In this document: positions 26,526 to 37,861 of the stretch, piece by piece
Position numbering within the stretch: the stretch's first letter is position 1
Layout: each line of letters starts with the position of its first letter
Assembly (NCBI GenBank): GCA_019925105.1
Contig: JAHGAU010000048.1
Span: forward strand, 49,966-113,965
Direction of reading: 5' to 3'
Source of the DNA: Niebla homalea
Taxonomy: Eukaryota > Ascomycota > Lecanoromycetes > Lecanorales > Ramalinaceae
Length of the DNA: 64,000 nucleotides
Translations under genes and position numbers: made by a program
Notes under the pieces: generated by a model
Database searches by the model: none
Told to the model about the DNA's origin: nothing
What the model saw: only the letters and a program-made list of their open reading frames with translations

Positions 26526-29500
26526 TATTAATTTTTATTAAGTTTTTTTTATTAACTTTTATTTATATAAATAATTTCTTTTTAAAATTAAGTATTATTT
26601 ATTTTAACTTTCTTATTATAATAATTATCTTAATTAAACGGCTGGCTTTAAAGATTAATATAATTATAAGTTTCCTTTTTTTTATATTATTAATTATTAT
26701 ATTTTATCTTTTTCTATTTAATAGGTTTTATTTACGTTTTAAGATTATTTTTGGCTATTTTACCGGTTTAATTTTATATAAATTATAACGTTAAACCTTA
26801 GCCATTATTTTAATTTTTTTACGTTAAGTTTTTTTAACCCTTATTAAGTATCGTAAGTTTTACGCCGGATAACTATTATTTTTATACGTTATATATTTCA
26901 GCGTATTTTTTATTAAACCTTTTATTATTAAGCCCGCATATTTATATATATTATACCTTCTAGTATATATTATATACTTTATATTATTAAAATATTTTAT
27001 AATAATATATTTATATTTTTAATATTTAAAGTATTAATAAATATCCGCCGCTTAATTTTATGACCTTATTAATTTAAGGAACTTACCCTTTATTACCCCT
27101 TTATTAAGAATATTATTATATATTTTTATTAATATTATACTTAGGATAACCGTAAAGTACCTTTTTATCCGGTTAAAAGCATTTAACTTTTTTATTATAA
27201 AAGGAAGATTATAATTAATGATCTTTAGCCCGGGATAAAGGACCGTATTTTCCCTTTTTATTTATCTTAGGATAATTTCCTTTTCCTCTTTTATAAACCT
27301 TATTAAATATATTTTATTTACCGCGATAATGAACGATTACCTTAATGTTTTTATTATTTTATATTTTTTTTTACCGGTTTATTCTTTTAACTTTTTAAGT
27401 TTTTTTTTTATTTTTAATAAAATTATATTAAGGAAAATATCCTTATTTTATAGTTTATATATTATAATAATTTACTTTATTAATAATTTCCCTATAACTT
27501 TAAACGTTTTTATTAATTATAAAGGGTTTATTTTTATAATTATATTCTTCTCCTCTTTATTTAATAATCGTATAATTATTATCCTTGTTTTTTTAATACC
27601 GTTATTTTCTCTTTAACCCTTATTTCTTTTATTGCCGATATAAACGTTATTTTTATAGTTTTCGTTATTTAATTTATTTTTACCTTTATCCATAAAGCTT
27701 TTTCCGTTGTTCCCTTATTTTATATATAGTCTCTTTAATTCCTTTCGCCTTTTTTCGTTAATATTTTTATTATCGTTTTTTAAACTCTACGTAATCTCTT
27801 TAAATCCCTTAATCCCGTTTCCGTTTTTATATAAAAATTCTTTATCTTTTATAGCTTAATTTATAGTATTAATTAAGTTTTTAATATAATATCCTTTTAT
27901 TTAATTATAAAAAGGCCCTTTAACGTTTTTATTGCTTCTTTCCTTATTATATTCTTTCCGCGCGTTTAATAATTACTTTTTCTTATAATTTATCTTTAAT
28001 TCTTTAATACTTTTTTATCTTTACCCGGCTTTCTCTTAATTTATATATACTTAATAAGGCCTTTTCCGCCCCCGTTTACCTTTTATCTATCGCTATATAT
28101 TATCCCCGTTTCCTTTATCCTTTATTTATTTTTTATAATTACGTTATTCTTACGCGTTATATACGTTTTTTTACGTATATCTTATTAATTATAGGCTTTT
28201 TATTCAATTTAAATATTCCTTATTATATAGTTATCGTACCGTCCGTATGAATTATTATTATTTCCGTTAATAAAAGCTATTTACCCTTTTACCCCCTTTA
28301 TTTCCATTATTATTCCGCTTCCGCTTATTGTACTTAAGGCCTTTACCTCACTATTACTTAAGCTATACACGCGTGCATCATTTTGGACCTCTGGGGTCCC
28401 TTTGTTCGTCGCCATCCTTTTTTTTATCGTTAGAATATACGTTCGGTATATAATATATAATAAATAGTTATTTAGCTATAAAGGTATATAATATAAGTAT
28501 ATACGTTAAGCAATACAGAATAAGGTAAATCCGATCCGTGCGAAGGAATCCTCCTATAGTCCATACCATGGCAACTTATTTAATTAACTATAAATCCGGA
28601 AGATTATGATTTATATTAACGTTAATAATAAGCATAAAGAAACCTTTATTACCGTTTAATAAAAAAAGGATTAATACTTTTAATATTATAAATCCCTTAA
28701 TCTTAAATTAAAATAAAACAGCGTAAGGAAATATTCTTAAAGTTATTTTAAAATATAACGACTTATTAAGACTCATCTTTTTATCTAATAAGTTATACCT
28801 TAATATTGCGTAAAAATTTTAATATATTCTTGAACGAAATTTTTTTAAAAATAAACTTTTAAACCTTAATTTTAAAGAACAAAACTATATCGGATACTTA
28901 ATAGAATTAACTTAGTTATTTTATTATGTTATTAAAATAATAAGTATTATTAAATTACCGATCCTTTATCTTATCTTTATAATATATAATAAGCTTTTTA
29001 ATTATATTAAAAAGCAAAATAATTATTTACGATATAAATAAATTACTTAGAAAAAAAACCTATCTAAGGGTTAAATATAACGTATATTAAGTTAATTAAG
29101 TAGTATAATAAGACTTAAGGCTTAATTAATTTACTTTATAAGTAAGTTACTTTATTGTTTCTATAAGATAATAATAAGGTCTTTAAATGTCGAAATTAAT
29201 ATATAATGATAAGTAAAACCTTATAAACGGAAGTTTATTAGGCTATCCTTTATAAAACCTTTAATAAATACGTTTTACGCTTTAATCTTGACTTATTAGT
29301 AGATCAAAGGTTAAGCAGATAAATATAGGCTATAAAAAACCTAAATACTCTATTAAATAAAGAAAGCTTATTAAATAATCTTATTCTTAATAATCTTAAA
29401 TAATATAAGAATAATAATAAATTTATATTTACTTTTATGCTTATTAAACTTATTAAAGTAAAATGGTGTTATTACTTAAAACAAGTAATAAAATATTAAC

Positions 29501-29929
29501 TTAATAAAAGTATTTATTTTATACATTATTTATTTTATTATAAATAACTTAAGATATCTTTTATAATACTTCCGTTAGCGTTCAATATAAATATTGTTTT
29601 TCATTATTGAGCGTTGTTATAAAAATTAAAAATACTTTATCCCTTTAACTTTTTAAGTTAAGATATTAATTTATTATTATAAATAAAGTGAAAACGAGTT
29701 AAGTTATTTATATATAAACTTAAAGGTAAATAATAATAATTTTAAAGATTAAAAAATAAAAAATAAGAAAACTGAATATATAATATAAATATAATTATAA
29801 AGTATATTAGCGATAACGATAATAATAATAATAATAAAAATAATAATTTGAAGAATATTTTATACATCAGCAAGTCTGCGACCTGCTTAGAGCGAGTAAC
29901 CAAAAAAAAAAGGAATTTATTCACTGAAA

Positions 29930-29988
29930 CCGCTCGTAAGTTACTTACGAGAATTCCGGAAAACTTATGAGCGCTCCGAGCGGTCCTG
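29930..29988. repeat. Palindromic/inverted-repeat cluster (possible DNA-transposon terminus)
   Basis: CTCGTAAGTTACTTACGAG (about 29933-29951) is a perfect 9-bp inverted repeat around one base. It sits inside a longer arrangement that starts CCGCTCG and ends CGAGCGG (about 29930-29980). Related words (CTTACGAACAAG, TTCGTAAGCGC) recur near 30280-30310. The block is more GC-rich than its surroundings. It could be the end of a small inverted-repeat transposon, but no transposase or target-site duplication was found. Confidence 0.5.
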
Positions 29989-30894
29989 AACGGGTAAAAA
30001 AAAGTTTAAAATAAAAATATTTAAAACGGTAAAATAACGGTTTTTATTTTTTTATAAAATTTTTAATTTAAGCTTTCTTAATAACGGGTATTACCGTTAC
30101 CCCCCTTATAAGCCGCAATATTTAACGTTTTTTAAAATTAATTATAGATTCGGTTTTTCTAGCTAAAAGTTACCTTAATAATTAATAATTTATCCTTAAG
30201 GGGGGGGGAATTAAAAGGGGTAATTTAATTAAAAAAACGTTAAGTTAAAAAAAAAGTAAAATTTACGAAAATCCAAGAAACTTACGAACAAGCCGGATAT
30301 TCGTAAGCGCTTAAAGGTTAAGTGAAGGGAGATATAAACTTAACCTACTTAATCTACTCGCTTATATTCGGAGTGCTTATATGCTGGTTCACAAATTTAC
30401 AGATATAGGTATATATAGTATTATATTTTACTTTAAATAATTTTAACTTTTTAACTTATAACTTTTTGAATGAATAAAAGAATATTATTTTAAATTAATT
30501 TAAGTGATTTAACTTTAAAATAATATCCCTTTTTAAGTTTAAAATATATTTAATCTTAAAGTAAATTTACCTTTATTAATTTCCTTAAATATAATATAAG
30601 TTAATAAGCTTAGGGAATAAAATATATAAATTAAATATTAATAAAAAGTTAAAGGTAAAGAAATTTAAAATAATATTATTTAAGCTTTTTAATAACGTTA
30701 TAATAAAGTTATATAGTAAATTAAACTTTTAATATCAGAATTTTTTTAATTATCCTTATAATTATTTTTATAATTATCTTTATAATTATTAACTTTAAAA
30801 TTCCTTATTTTATTTATAATAAGCTTTGTTTAATCCGTCATTAGTATCTTAATATGTTTTGATTTTATTCCGTTTTATTTTAAGTTAATATAAG

Positions 30895-30962
30895 ATAAGA
30901 TAAAAGTAATTTTATCTTATCTTATCTTATCCCATCCCTATCCCATCCCTATCTTATAGGAT
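30895..30962. repeat. TATCT/TATCC low-complexity tract
   Basis: Runs of AGATA on the left are followed by TTATCTTATCTTATC and CCCATCCCTATCCCATCCCTATC. This is a degenerate pentamer repeat partly able to form an inverted repeat with the AGATAAGATA just before it. Confidence 0.75.
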
Positions 30963-31535
30963 ATATCCCGTCCCGCTTCCCGGAGTATAAATAATAAGGG
31001 TATTTAAATATTGATAAACCGGCTTAACCTTATTACGTTATAATCGTAAAAAAATAAATATAAATTATACTTTTAATAAAGATATTATTAATAGTTATTT
31101 AATTTTATTTAAGTTTTAAGAAACCGATTATTATCTTAATATTTTTAAACTTTAAGCCGTAATATTATTAAAGAAAGGATAATAATTAAATAAATTCAAG
31201 AGTATATTTTATTTTAAGAGTTAAGGATTTCTTACTGTTTATTATTAAGCTTACGTAACGATTAATTCCTATTTAGGATACTTGGCAATAATTGAATTAA
31301 AAAGAGAAGATTCAATTAACGATTTCAATTATAAAGTTATTATTATAAAAGAAAGATACCTTTTTAATAAGGAGATTGAGTATAAAATAGGTATAATGAT
31401 AAATATAACGAGAAAGAGACGGCGAACGGATAATAAAGTCTTGAAAGAAGAAGTTAAGTTTATATAAAGTAGTAAATAAGTTAAAAAAAAAAGGTAAGAA
31501 TCGTAAAAAAAACAAAAACTTAGTAAATTGTAAGC

Positions 31536-32266
31536 TACTTCACGCAATCGAGTCTTGCCAAAGAGTCTGGCATCACGCTTTCCACCGATTTTCGTCTGAG
31601 TCCAACATCAATCCCCATTGAATCTCACGCAGCCTTACTAGATGGCTCGGACCGAATTGGGCGATATGTGATAATCCATCCAAACGTTTCCGGAGGGCAG
31701 GACAGCACAGTCAATTGTATCTGTCGGCTGACTCGCGTGCATCGCAATCGACACTTGCCCTTTGGATGCGTTTCAAAGGCGACCAGCGTTTCACCCAAGA
31801 GAGCTTGGGCTATGTGGCAGATACTTTCCCCCAGCTTGTTGAGACTGGACGAGCTGGAGAACAGTTAACATCATACCAAGATAAGCCCCGAGGCGAGCAA
31901 GATGACGAAATAACCAATCGACCAGCAAGATTCTGGTACCCAACCGCTCTGCTCAATCTAGACATCAAGAACCTTCTGCCAACGTGCGGTGTAGAATGGC
32001 TATTTTCTCGAGTCCAAGCCAAGCAGATCAGAAACGGAAGAATGGATATCGAAGTTGTGATCATGGATGAAAGTGGTGTCTTGATCGCAATAAGCAATCA
32101 CATAGCACTCATTATGGGCAGTGAGAGAAATACATTCAGAAACGAGAGAGAGCAGACAAAGGCAAAGTGCAGCAGGATGTGGGAAGCAACGCCTGTCCTT
32201 GCCTTTGTCTGCTTTCCTCTTTATTTGTCAAGCTTCGATTGTGATACTCATGCTTGTAGCCCATAG
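31536..32266 (+). pseudogene. Truncated and frameshifted acyl-CoA thioesterase-like gene (TesB/4HBT_3 family), C-terminal half only
   Basis: The downstream frame (opening fully after 31621, stop TAG 32264-32266) encodes the second hot-dog half of the fungal thioesterase-like family: 'FTQESLGYVADTFPQLVE', 'FWYPTALLNLDIKNL', 'GVEWLFSRVQAKQIRNGRMD' and 'AISNHIALIM'. The preceding family segment, 'SLAKESGITLSTDFRLSP', is readable only in another frame from 31536. The two frames meet near 31640-31655 around GGACCGAATTGG, as if one base had been lost. Everything expected N-terminal to this (about 150 residues) is absent, because the sequence turns into RIP-type AT-rich DNA immediately upstream. The 3' end converges on RAD7 with 70 bp between the stops. 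The true protein may have ended soon after 'HIALIM'. The family call is confident and loss of function is likely. A sequencing error could explain the frameshift but not the missing half. Confidence 0.8.
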
Positions 32267-32336
32267 GAGGAAGCGATAAAGGCTCCGGATGGATATCGCC
32301 GTCTGCCTTATGAGTACATGACGCTGCCGCGAACAT

Positions 32337-34315
32337 TCACTGCAGAAACCCAGCGCCTGCATCCCCTTCTTGAACGATGCTGTCCTGTGCATTGGGCACC
32401 CCAATCAAAGCAACGCCCTTCGGCACCCGAACGTCCGTGACATTGAAACATCCAAATGCAGTCACCCTCATGAGGTTGGGACAGGATTTGAAAATCGCCA
32501 TAACAAGGGCAGAGTTTATCTTCGTCAGGAATGAGATGTTAAGCTCTCGTAGGCTGGCACAGTAGCCTTCTGCGTTGAATGCTTCAGCGAAACAATCGCG
32601 ATCAATGTGACGGCAAGACGCGATTTCCAACCTCTCCAATGCCGATCCTGAATGCTTCATGAGGGCTTCGAATCCGGCTGACGCAAGGCCCACTGGTTGT
32701 TCAGGTCCGTCAGGCTCAGAGCAGTCAAGTAACCGATCCCCAGAAAAGTCGAGCAGGGCCAATGCTGGGTTGTTCCAGTCTGAGAATAATTTTGCGAAGC
32801 CTTGGTCTGTGCAGTATAGGCTGCCGGTCAACCGTAGCTTGGTAAGTCTGGTGCAAGTTGATTTGATAATTGCCAGCACACTGTCGTCTGCGTCGGCAAA
32901 ATCCTCAAGAGTAAACGTGCGAAGCTTTGAACCCACAGCAGCAATGAGGCCTGTCATATCGCTCGGATCGACCGATTGCTGGGAGTGAAATTGCAGTGAA
33001 AGGTGCTCCAGGTTTCCAAGTCGTGAGAGTGCCGAGAGCCCACGACTACCCAATTTGAAACACTTTCTTAGCCTGATACGCTTCAGGTTCGGACAATGCT
33101 GCACTAAGTGCACAAACGCGTTGTCATCCATGGCAAAGTCAAGCCAAGCCAGTTTTAGTGACTCAAGGCGACGTCCGCAGCGAGTGAAAAACTCGGTCCA
33201 TTTCGCATTGGTCACGAGATTCGCAGCCTCGAGCTGCAGATGCTTGACGGGGACATCGCGCTCCATCATATAGTCGAGCACTTCGTCTTTGAATTGTCCT
33301 GCAAACTGCAGGTTGATCCTGCGAAGAGTAGGAGCCACTGAGAGCATTCGGATGAAATCATCCGTTTCAAGCTCTGAACGGAGTCAGCTACAACTTCCCT
33401 ATATAGGCATGACGTGGTAGACCTACTGCCACAGTCATACAGGCTAATGCTCTCAAGGCCAGGTCTGAGAAAAAGGTCTAAAGTTCTCGGATTCATGAGT
33501 CGCTCTTTCGAGAGGATTTGGCTCAAACGCTTCAGAAGAGACTGAGGAAGGTCACCAAACTCGTCAACATCGTGGATGTTATTTGCGACCTCCTAGAACG
33601 AACTTCAATATGAATGGTATAAATGCACGAGAGATGGCCAACCTTGAGACAAAGATCTAGGAGCGTCCTTGGACCTATTTGCGCGATTCCGTCAAGAAGA
33701 TTACTCTGGGTTTGGCGGCGTTTTTCGCGGCCGCGAGGTTTCTGCTTTGCCTTCTCATCTCGCTTGCGCTCAGTCTCCTGTTCTTTAGAGCATTTGGGAC
33801 AGAGAAGACCACCATCAGGGCCTGTTTTGCTGTATGGTGTAACTGTAAAGCGCTTGCTGCACACCTCGCAGTTCTCTAGTTGGCCTGGTAAAGGTTTCCT
33901 CTTTGAGTACATATCCATCGACAAATCATAGTCATCGTCGTCTCCGCTCGACTTTCCGCCCTTGCCCTTCTTGTGTCTTTTGACATTTTTGCCCTGCCTG
34001 ATCTTTGCAAGGGCTTTGTCTTGTTCACGTTTGCGCTTGTTTCTGCGGACCGCTGAATCCGCCTGTTCAACACCATCTGCCACTACCTGTTCATCGTTAG
34101 GTTGGCTACCGGGCGCTTCCTGAGGATGCTGTTCCTGAGCCTCCCTTTGACGACGCTCGTAGTCTGAGCGGATCTGAGCAGCTGAGATATTGTTGGATGC
34201 CAGAAAATCAGTCAGTGCGGATTGCGGCCCGCGAATGACATTATTCGTGCTTCTACGTGACCTTCAACTCTCATGAGCAAGCAACATGGATGAGAGGTTC
34301 AGGTGGGACATACAT
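32337..34315 (-). CDS. RAD7: RAD7-like leucine-rich-repeat nucleotide excision repair protein
   Basis: Rad7 pairs with Rad16 in yeast NEF4, which recognises UV damage in silent chromatin, and it also acts in an Elc1/cullin ubiquitin ligase. I model four exons: 34315-34314, 34261-33643, 33592-33427 and 33373-32337, with introns 34262-34313, 33593-33642 and 33374-33426 (50-53 bp). All phases agree and the product is 607 aa. The N-terminus reads MSRRSTNNVIRGPQSALTDF. A basic region follows, then a CxxC...CxxC zinc motif (CEVCSKRF...LLCPKCSK), then leucine-rich repeats across the second half (for example 'LEHLSLQF', 'LRELNISF', 'CPNLMRVTAFGCFNVTD'), ending 'GVALIGVPNAQDSIVQEGD', a signature of fungal Rad7. 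The start ATG is split by the first intron (AT|G). It is divergent from RAD16. Confidence 0.93.
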
Positions 34316-34762
34316 GACTGCCGTTGCCGGATGAGTGAAGGGTGCAGTGTAGGATTGGTAGAAGCGTGGGGACGAGAGGTCTCTAGACGAAAGGTCTGAG
34401 CTGTGTGAGGGGGCGGAATCACCCTTGACGAACGGATGCCGCAACGACAAACAGTGCAAGTATCGAACGAGAGCTCTCGAAGTAACTTGTTATTCTGAGT
34501 AATTGAAAGGCGGTTAGGACTGTACACGCCCTACTCAAGCATGAATGAATGATGTAATGTAGTTGAAGAGATGAATTAGTTCTACGTGTTTAAACGCGTG
34601 GAATTAATTAAAATTTCGCGTGTCGCGTTCTCCTTTCTGTGGCAAATTTCACTTTCAATTGCGTCAAATGGTTTGCAAGTGGCAGACTATTCACATGCTC
34701 TCCTTCAGCCAGTACTTATCATAGCCTGGACAAAGGTTCCGGTACCTTTTCGATACTACGCA
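34316..34762. promoter_or_regulatory. Shared divergent promoter region between RAD7 and RAD16
   Basis: The 447 bp between the two start codons must hold the 5' leaders and promoters of both repair genes, suggesting coordinated transcription of the two complex subunits. On the RAD7 side an upstream in-frame ATG (about 34459-34457) would add a 49-residue extension without resemblance to Rad7. On the RAD16 side an open frame from 34586 is in frame with the RAD16 start and could extend it, but the family start MPRGRP at 34763 is preferred. I see no defined TATA or damage-response element. Confidence 0.6.
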
Positions 34763-37700
34763 ATGCCACGCGGTCGACCGTCTGCCGCCTCGAAGGCTGT
34801 TGCTACTTCTCATGATCGGACACGTGAGTAATAGACCTTTGCACGAGCTATTCTGATTGACCATTTTCACTAGCCGACCTAGGGAGGAGCTCTACTCTGC
34901 GAAAAAAAGCTGGGAGAACGCCCCTCCAGCTCCAACAAATAGCAGTGGCCAAGGCTAGTGATAAGGTATACAAGGCCGCAAGTGGGACAAGCAAGTCCTC
35001 AGTCTCAAAACCACAGGTCATGAAGCAGGTTGTCATCCCCGCGTCCAGCTCATCGCTAGGCTCCCCAATTTCAAGCGATCGTGAGCAGTCAAGCCAGTCC
35101 GACACACCTGCCACCAGCGTTGCGGCAACGCCTGCAGAGCCGTTACCAAAGGGCCGTACAAGGCGTTCATCAGTGCCTGCAGCAGGATCTATACCCATGC
35201 AGATGAAAGGCAAGCGAAAGCGCACGGCAGCAGATGATCTGCTCGAAGCAGACGAGTTACTTGCCCAATCTCTTCAGGAGACAGAGTGGAAGGCGGACAG
35301 CGCATCGATTTCAGCGGCGAAACGCCTTCGTCTTGTGAAGCAAGCATCGCAGGCAGAAGACTCTTCTTTAGACGAGACAGCCACCAACGCAGATGCTTCC
35401 GACAGCCAAACATCATACATCCAAGGTCACATACATAAAGAGTCCCCAAGATCTCGTAAACCCACCAGGGCAGCTGCGAGCGGCAAGGTCCAGTGGAACA
35501 TACAGCGACGCGTTTTGGATACCGATGAGGATGACTTAACCGATCTTTCAGATGAGTCGGCATTTACCATCGAGGAAGACGATACGGATGACAGTGAAGA
35601 TTTAGAAGATCAGGAAAATAACAATTCCAGCCATTTCCGTACCGTGGATCACTCTGCAAACGAAGCCAATCGGCAAGCAACATCGGTAGCATCAGGCGGG
35701 GCTGCAGGTCGTCGAAACCCCCGACGACTTGGTCGTACAGGCAATGCCCGTGGTAGACGGCGAGCGAACCTTTTGGGAAGTCGAGCTGAGAGAGAACGTC
35801 AGAAGCTCGAAAAGGCCCACCCCGAAATCTTGCACATGTGGGAGAACCTCAGGGCTGTACCAAAGATCCAACCTCTGGAAGCTGCCCAACCCTCAACAAT
35901 AACGCGCAAGCTGAAGTCATTTCAGCTCGAGGGATTAGATTGGATGACAAAACAAGAAGCATCCCAATGGAAAGGCGGCCTACTTGGGGATGAGATGGGT
36001 ATGGGTAAAACGATTCAGGCCGTCTCACTCGTCATGTCTGATTATCCAGCTCGTGACCCCACTCTCGTCGTTGTGCCGCCGGTCGCTCTGATGCAATGGC
36101 AAAATGAAATCGGGCAATATACGGATGGTAAGCTCAAGGTGCTCGTGTACCACAACACCAACCCCAAAGTCAAGAATCTGAGAGTCAAGGATCTCCGTGC
36201 TTTCGACGTCATCATGATTTCTTATTCTGGCTTGGAGTCCATCTATCGAAAGGAGTCAAAGGGATGGAAGCGTGATGACGGCCTTGTGAAAGAAAATAGC
36301 AAAATTCATGCTATACACTATCATCGACTCATACTGGACGAGGCTCATAATATTAAGACCAGAACAACGTCAGTAGCCAAAGCCTGCTTTGCCCTGAACG
36401 CCGACTTTAAATGGTGCCTCTCTGGTACCCCTGTACAAAATCGGATTGGTGAATTCTTCTCGCTGCTGAGATTCCTTCAGATAAAGCCGTTCGCGTCCTA
36501 CTTCTGCAAGAAATGTCCATGTGCAGAGCTACACTGGAACCAAGACTCCAATAAACGATGTTCCAGCTGCCACCACACAGGCTTTGAACACGTGTCGATC
36601 TTCAACCAGGAGCTTCTGAACCCTATTACCCAGCAGGGAGACCCAGAGCTTCGACGCGAGGCGCTTCAGAAATTGCGTCTCGTCACCGACCGCATCATGC
36701 TCCGGCGCATGAAGCGTGACCACACCGCGTCCATGGAACTTCCACCCAAGGAGGTCATCATTCATAATGAGTTCTTTGGCGAGATCGAGCGAGACTTTTC
36801 CTCGAGCATCATGTCGAACACAACGCGCCAATTCGACACCTACGTAAGCCGCGGTGTAATGCTGAACAATTACGCCAACATCTTTGGCTTGATCATGCAG
36901 GTGAGTCATCCTCACTCAGAACTCCGTATAACAGTCGTGAAGCATTCGCTGACTGCCATCTGATTCCAGATGCGCCAAGTAGCAAATCATCCTGACCTTA
37001 TCCTGCGGAAACACGCCGAAGGTGGGCAAAATATATTGGTTTGTAGTATCTGCGACGAAATGGCCGAAGAGCCAATTCGTTCTCGTTGTCACCATGAGTT
37101 CTGCAGGAAATGTGCCAAAGATTATGTCAGAACATTTGACATCGAGATGCCGGACTGTCCGCGATGCCACATTCCCCTATCTATCGACTTTGATCAGCCA
37201 GACATCGAACAGGACGAGGAGAATGTGAAGAAGAGCTCGATCATCAATCGCATTAAGATGGAGGATTGGACATCTTCCACAAAGATCGAGATGCTGGTTT
37301 ACGACCTGTATAGATTACGGAGCCAGAAACAGACCCACAAATCCATCGTGTTTTCGCAATTTACCTCGATGCTGCAGCTTGTTGAATGGAGGCTTCGACG
37401 CGCAGGGTTCAATACAGTGATGCTCGATGGGAGTATGAGTCCTGCGCAGCGCCAGAAATCCATCGAGTATTTCATGAACAACACCAGTGTTGAGGTCTTC
37501 CTGGTTTCCTTGAAGGCAGGAGGCGTCGCTCTGAATTTGACAGAAGCATCGAGGGTATTTATCGTTGACCCGTATGTCAAGCTGACGCGCCCCAATATGA
37601 CGGTGACTGGCTAACAACTTCCCTTATTGCAGGTGGTGGAATCCAGCCGCAGAATGGCAATCAGCCGATCGATGTCATCGTATTGGTCAGAAACGTCCTT

Positions 37701-37861
37701 GCGTGATCACACGGCTCTGCATTGAGGACTCTGTGGAGTCCCGCATGGTCATGCTCCAGGAAAAGAAAGCAAACATGATCAATGGCACTATAAATAACGA
37801 TCAAGTTGCCATGGAGAAGTTGACGCCCGAGGATATGCAATTTCTTTTCCGTGGCAGCTGA
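34763..37861 (+). CDS. RAD16: RAD16-like SNF2 ATPase/RING finger nucleotide excision repair protein
   Basis: This is the SWI2/SNF2-family DNA translocase and RING ubiquitin ligase of NEF4. Exons are 34763-34823, 34874-36900, 36970-37571 and 37633-37861. The introns (50, 69 and 61 bp) carry GTGAGT/GTATGT donors, and the product is 972 aa. An acidic, serine-rich N-terminus (to about residue 330) is followed by helicase motif I 'GDEMGMGKT' (about 392-400), '[10 protein letters not shown]' (about 505-514), and a Rad16-specific cysteine insertion with CxxCxC and CxxC (FCKKCPC...RCSSCHH). The C3HC4 RING lies at about 721-766 (CSIC...CHHEFCRKC...CPRC). The helicase C domain ends with '[22 protein letters not shown]' spanning the last intron. 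The C-terminus is '[16 protein letters not shown]'. All catalytic motifs look intact. A GTG-initiated reading from 34945 would lose the first exon. Confidence 0.95.

Larger units (their letters stand above)
8796..28444 (-). mobile_element. LINE A: outermost non-LTR retrotransposon of the nest (interrupted)
   Basis: The 3' end is at the left: a (GATT)n tract, which is (AATC)n on the element's own strand, beginning at 8796. The 5' end is at the right: ATG at 28415-28413 opening 'ATGGCGACGAACAAAGG', with a leader of about 29 nt. A 14-bp target-site duplication GGTATATAATATAT flanks the whole unit (8782-8795 and 28445-28458). The element is split by insertions E, B (with C) and D, each with its own duplication. 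Subtracting them and a 201-bp internal tandem duplication leaves about 5.8 kb, matching E (5793 bp) and B without C (5786 bp). The encoded RT region places it among Tad/I-like LINEs. It is RIP-mutated and non-functional. Confidence 0.85.
28459..31535. other. AT-rich RIP-degraded stretch without recognised gene
   Basis: Between the LINE nest and the gene island I find no domain I recognise. It holds a palindrome cluster at 29930-29988, a homopolymeric G run near 30202-30210, a TATCT/TATCC-type tract near 30895-30960 and a 61-codon open frame at 31282-31467. The last has lysine- and isoleucine-rich composition, overlaps equally long antisense frames and has no supporting motif, so I do not call it a gene. 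Confidence 0.6.

Noticed and set aside
27329..27616. 95-codon open frame on + resembling a multi-pass membrane protein
   Set aside because: Antisense within LINE A. Phe/Ile/Leu richness reflects T-rich RIP DNA, not a gene.
31282..31467. 61-codon Lys-rich open frame next to the island
   Set aside because: No motif, overlapping antisense frames of equal length, and AT-rich composition continuous with the decayed block.
32659..32988. + strand frames opposite RAD7
   Set aside because: Antisense shadows of the leucine-rich-repeat exon, with no family resemblance.
34264..34527. Extended N-terminus for RAD7 from upstream ATGs
   Set aside because: The extension does not resemble Rad7. The AT|G split start yields the expected MSRR terminus.
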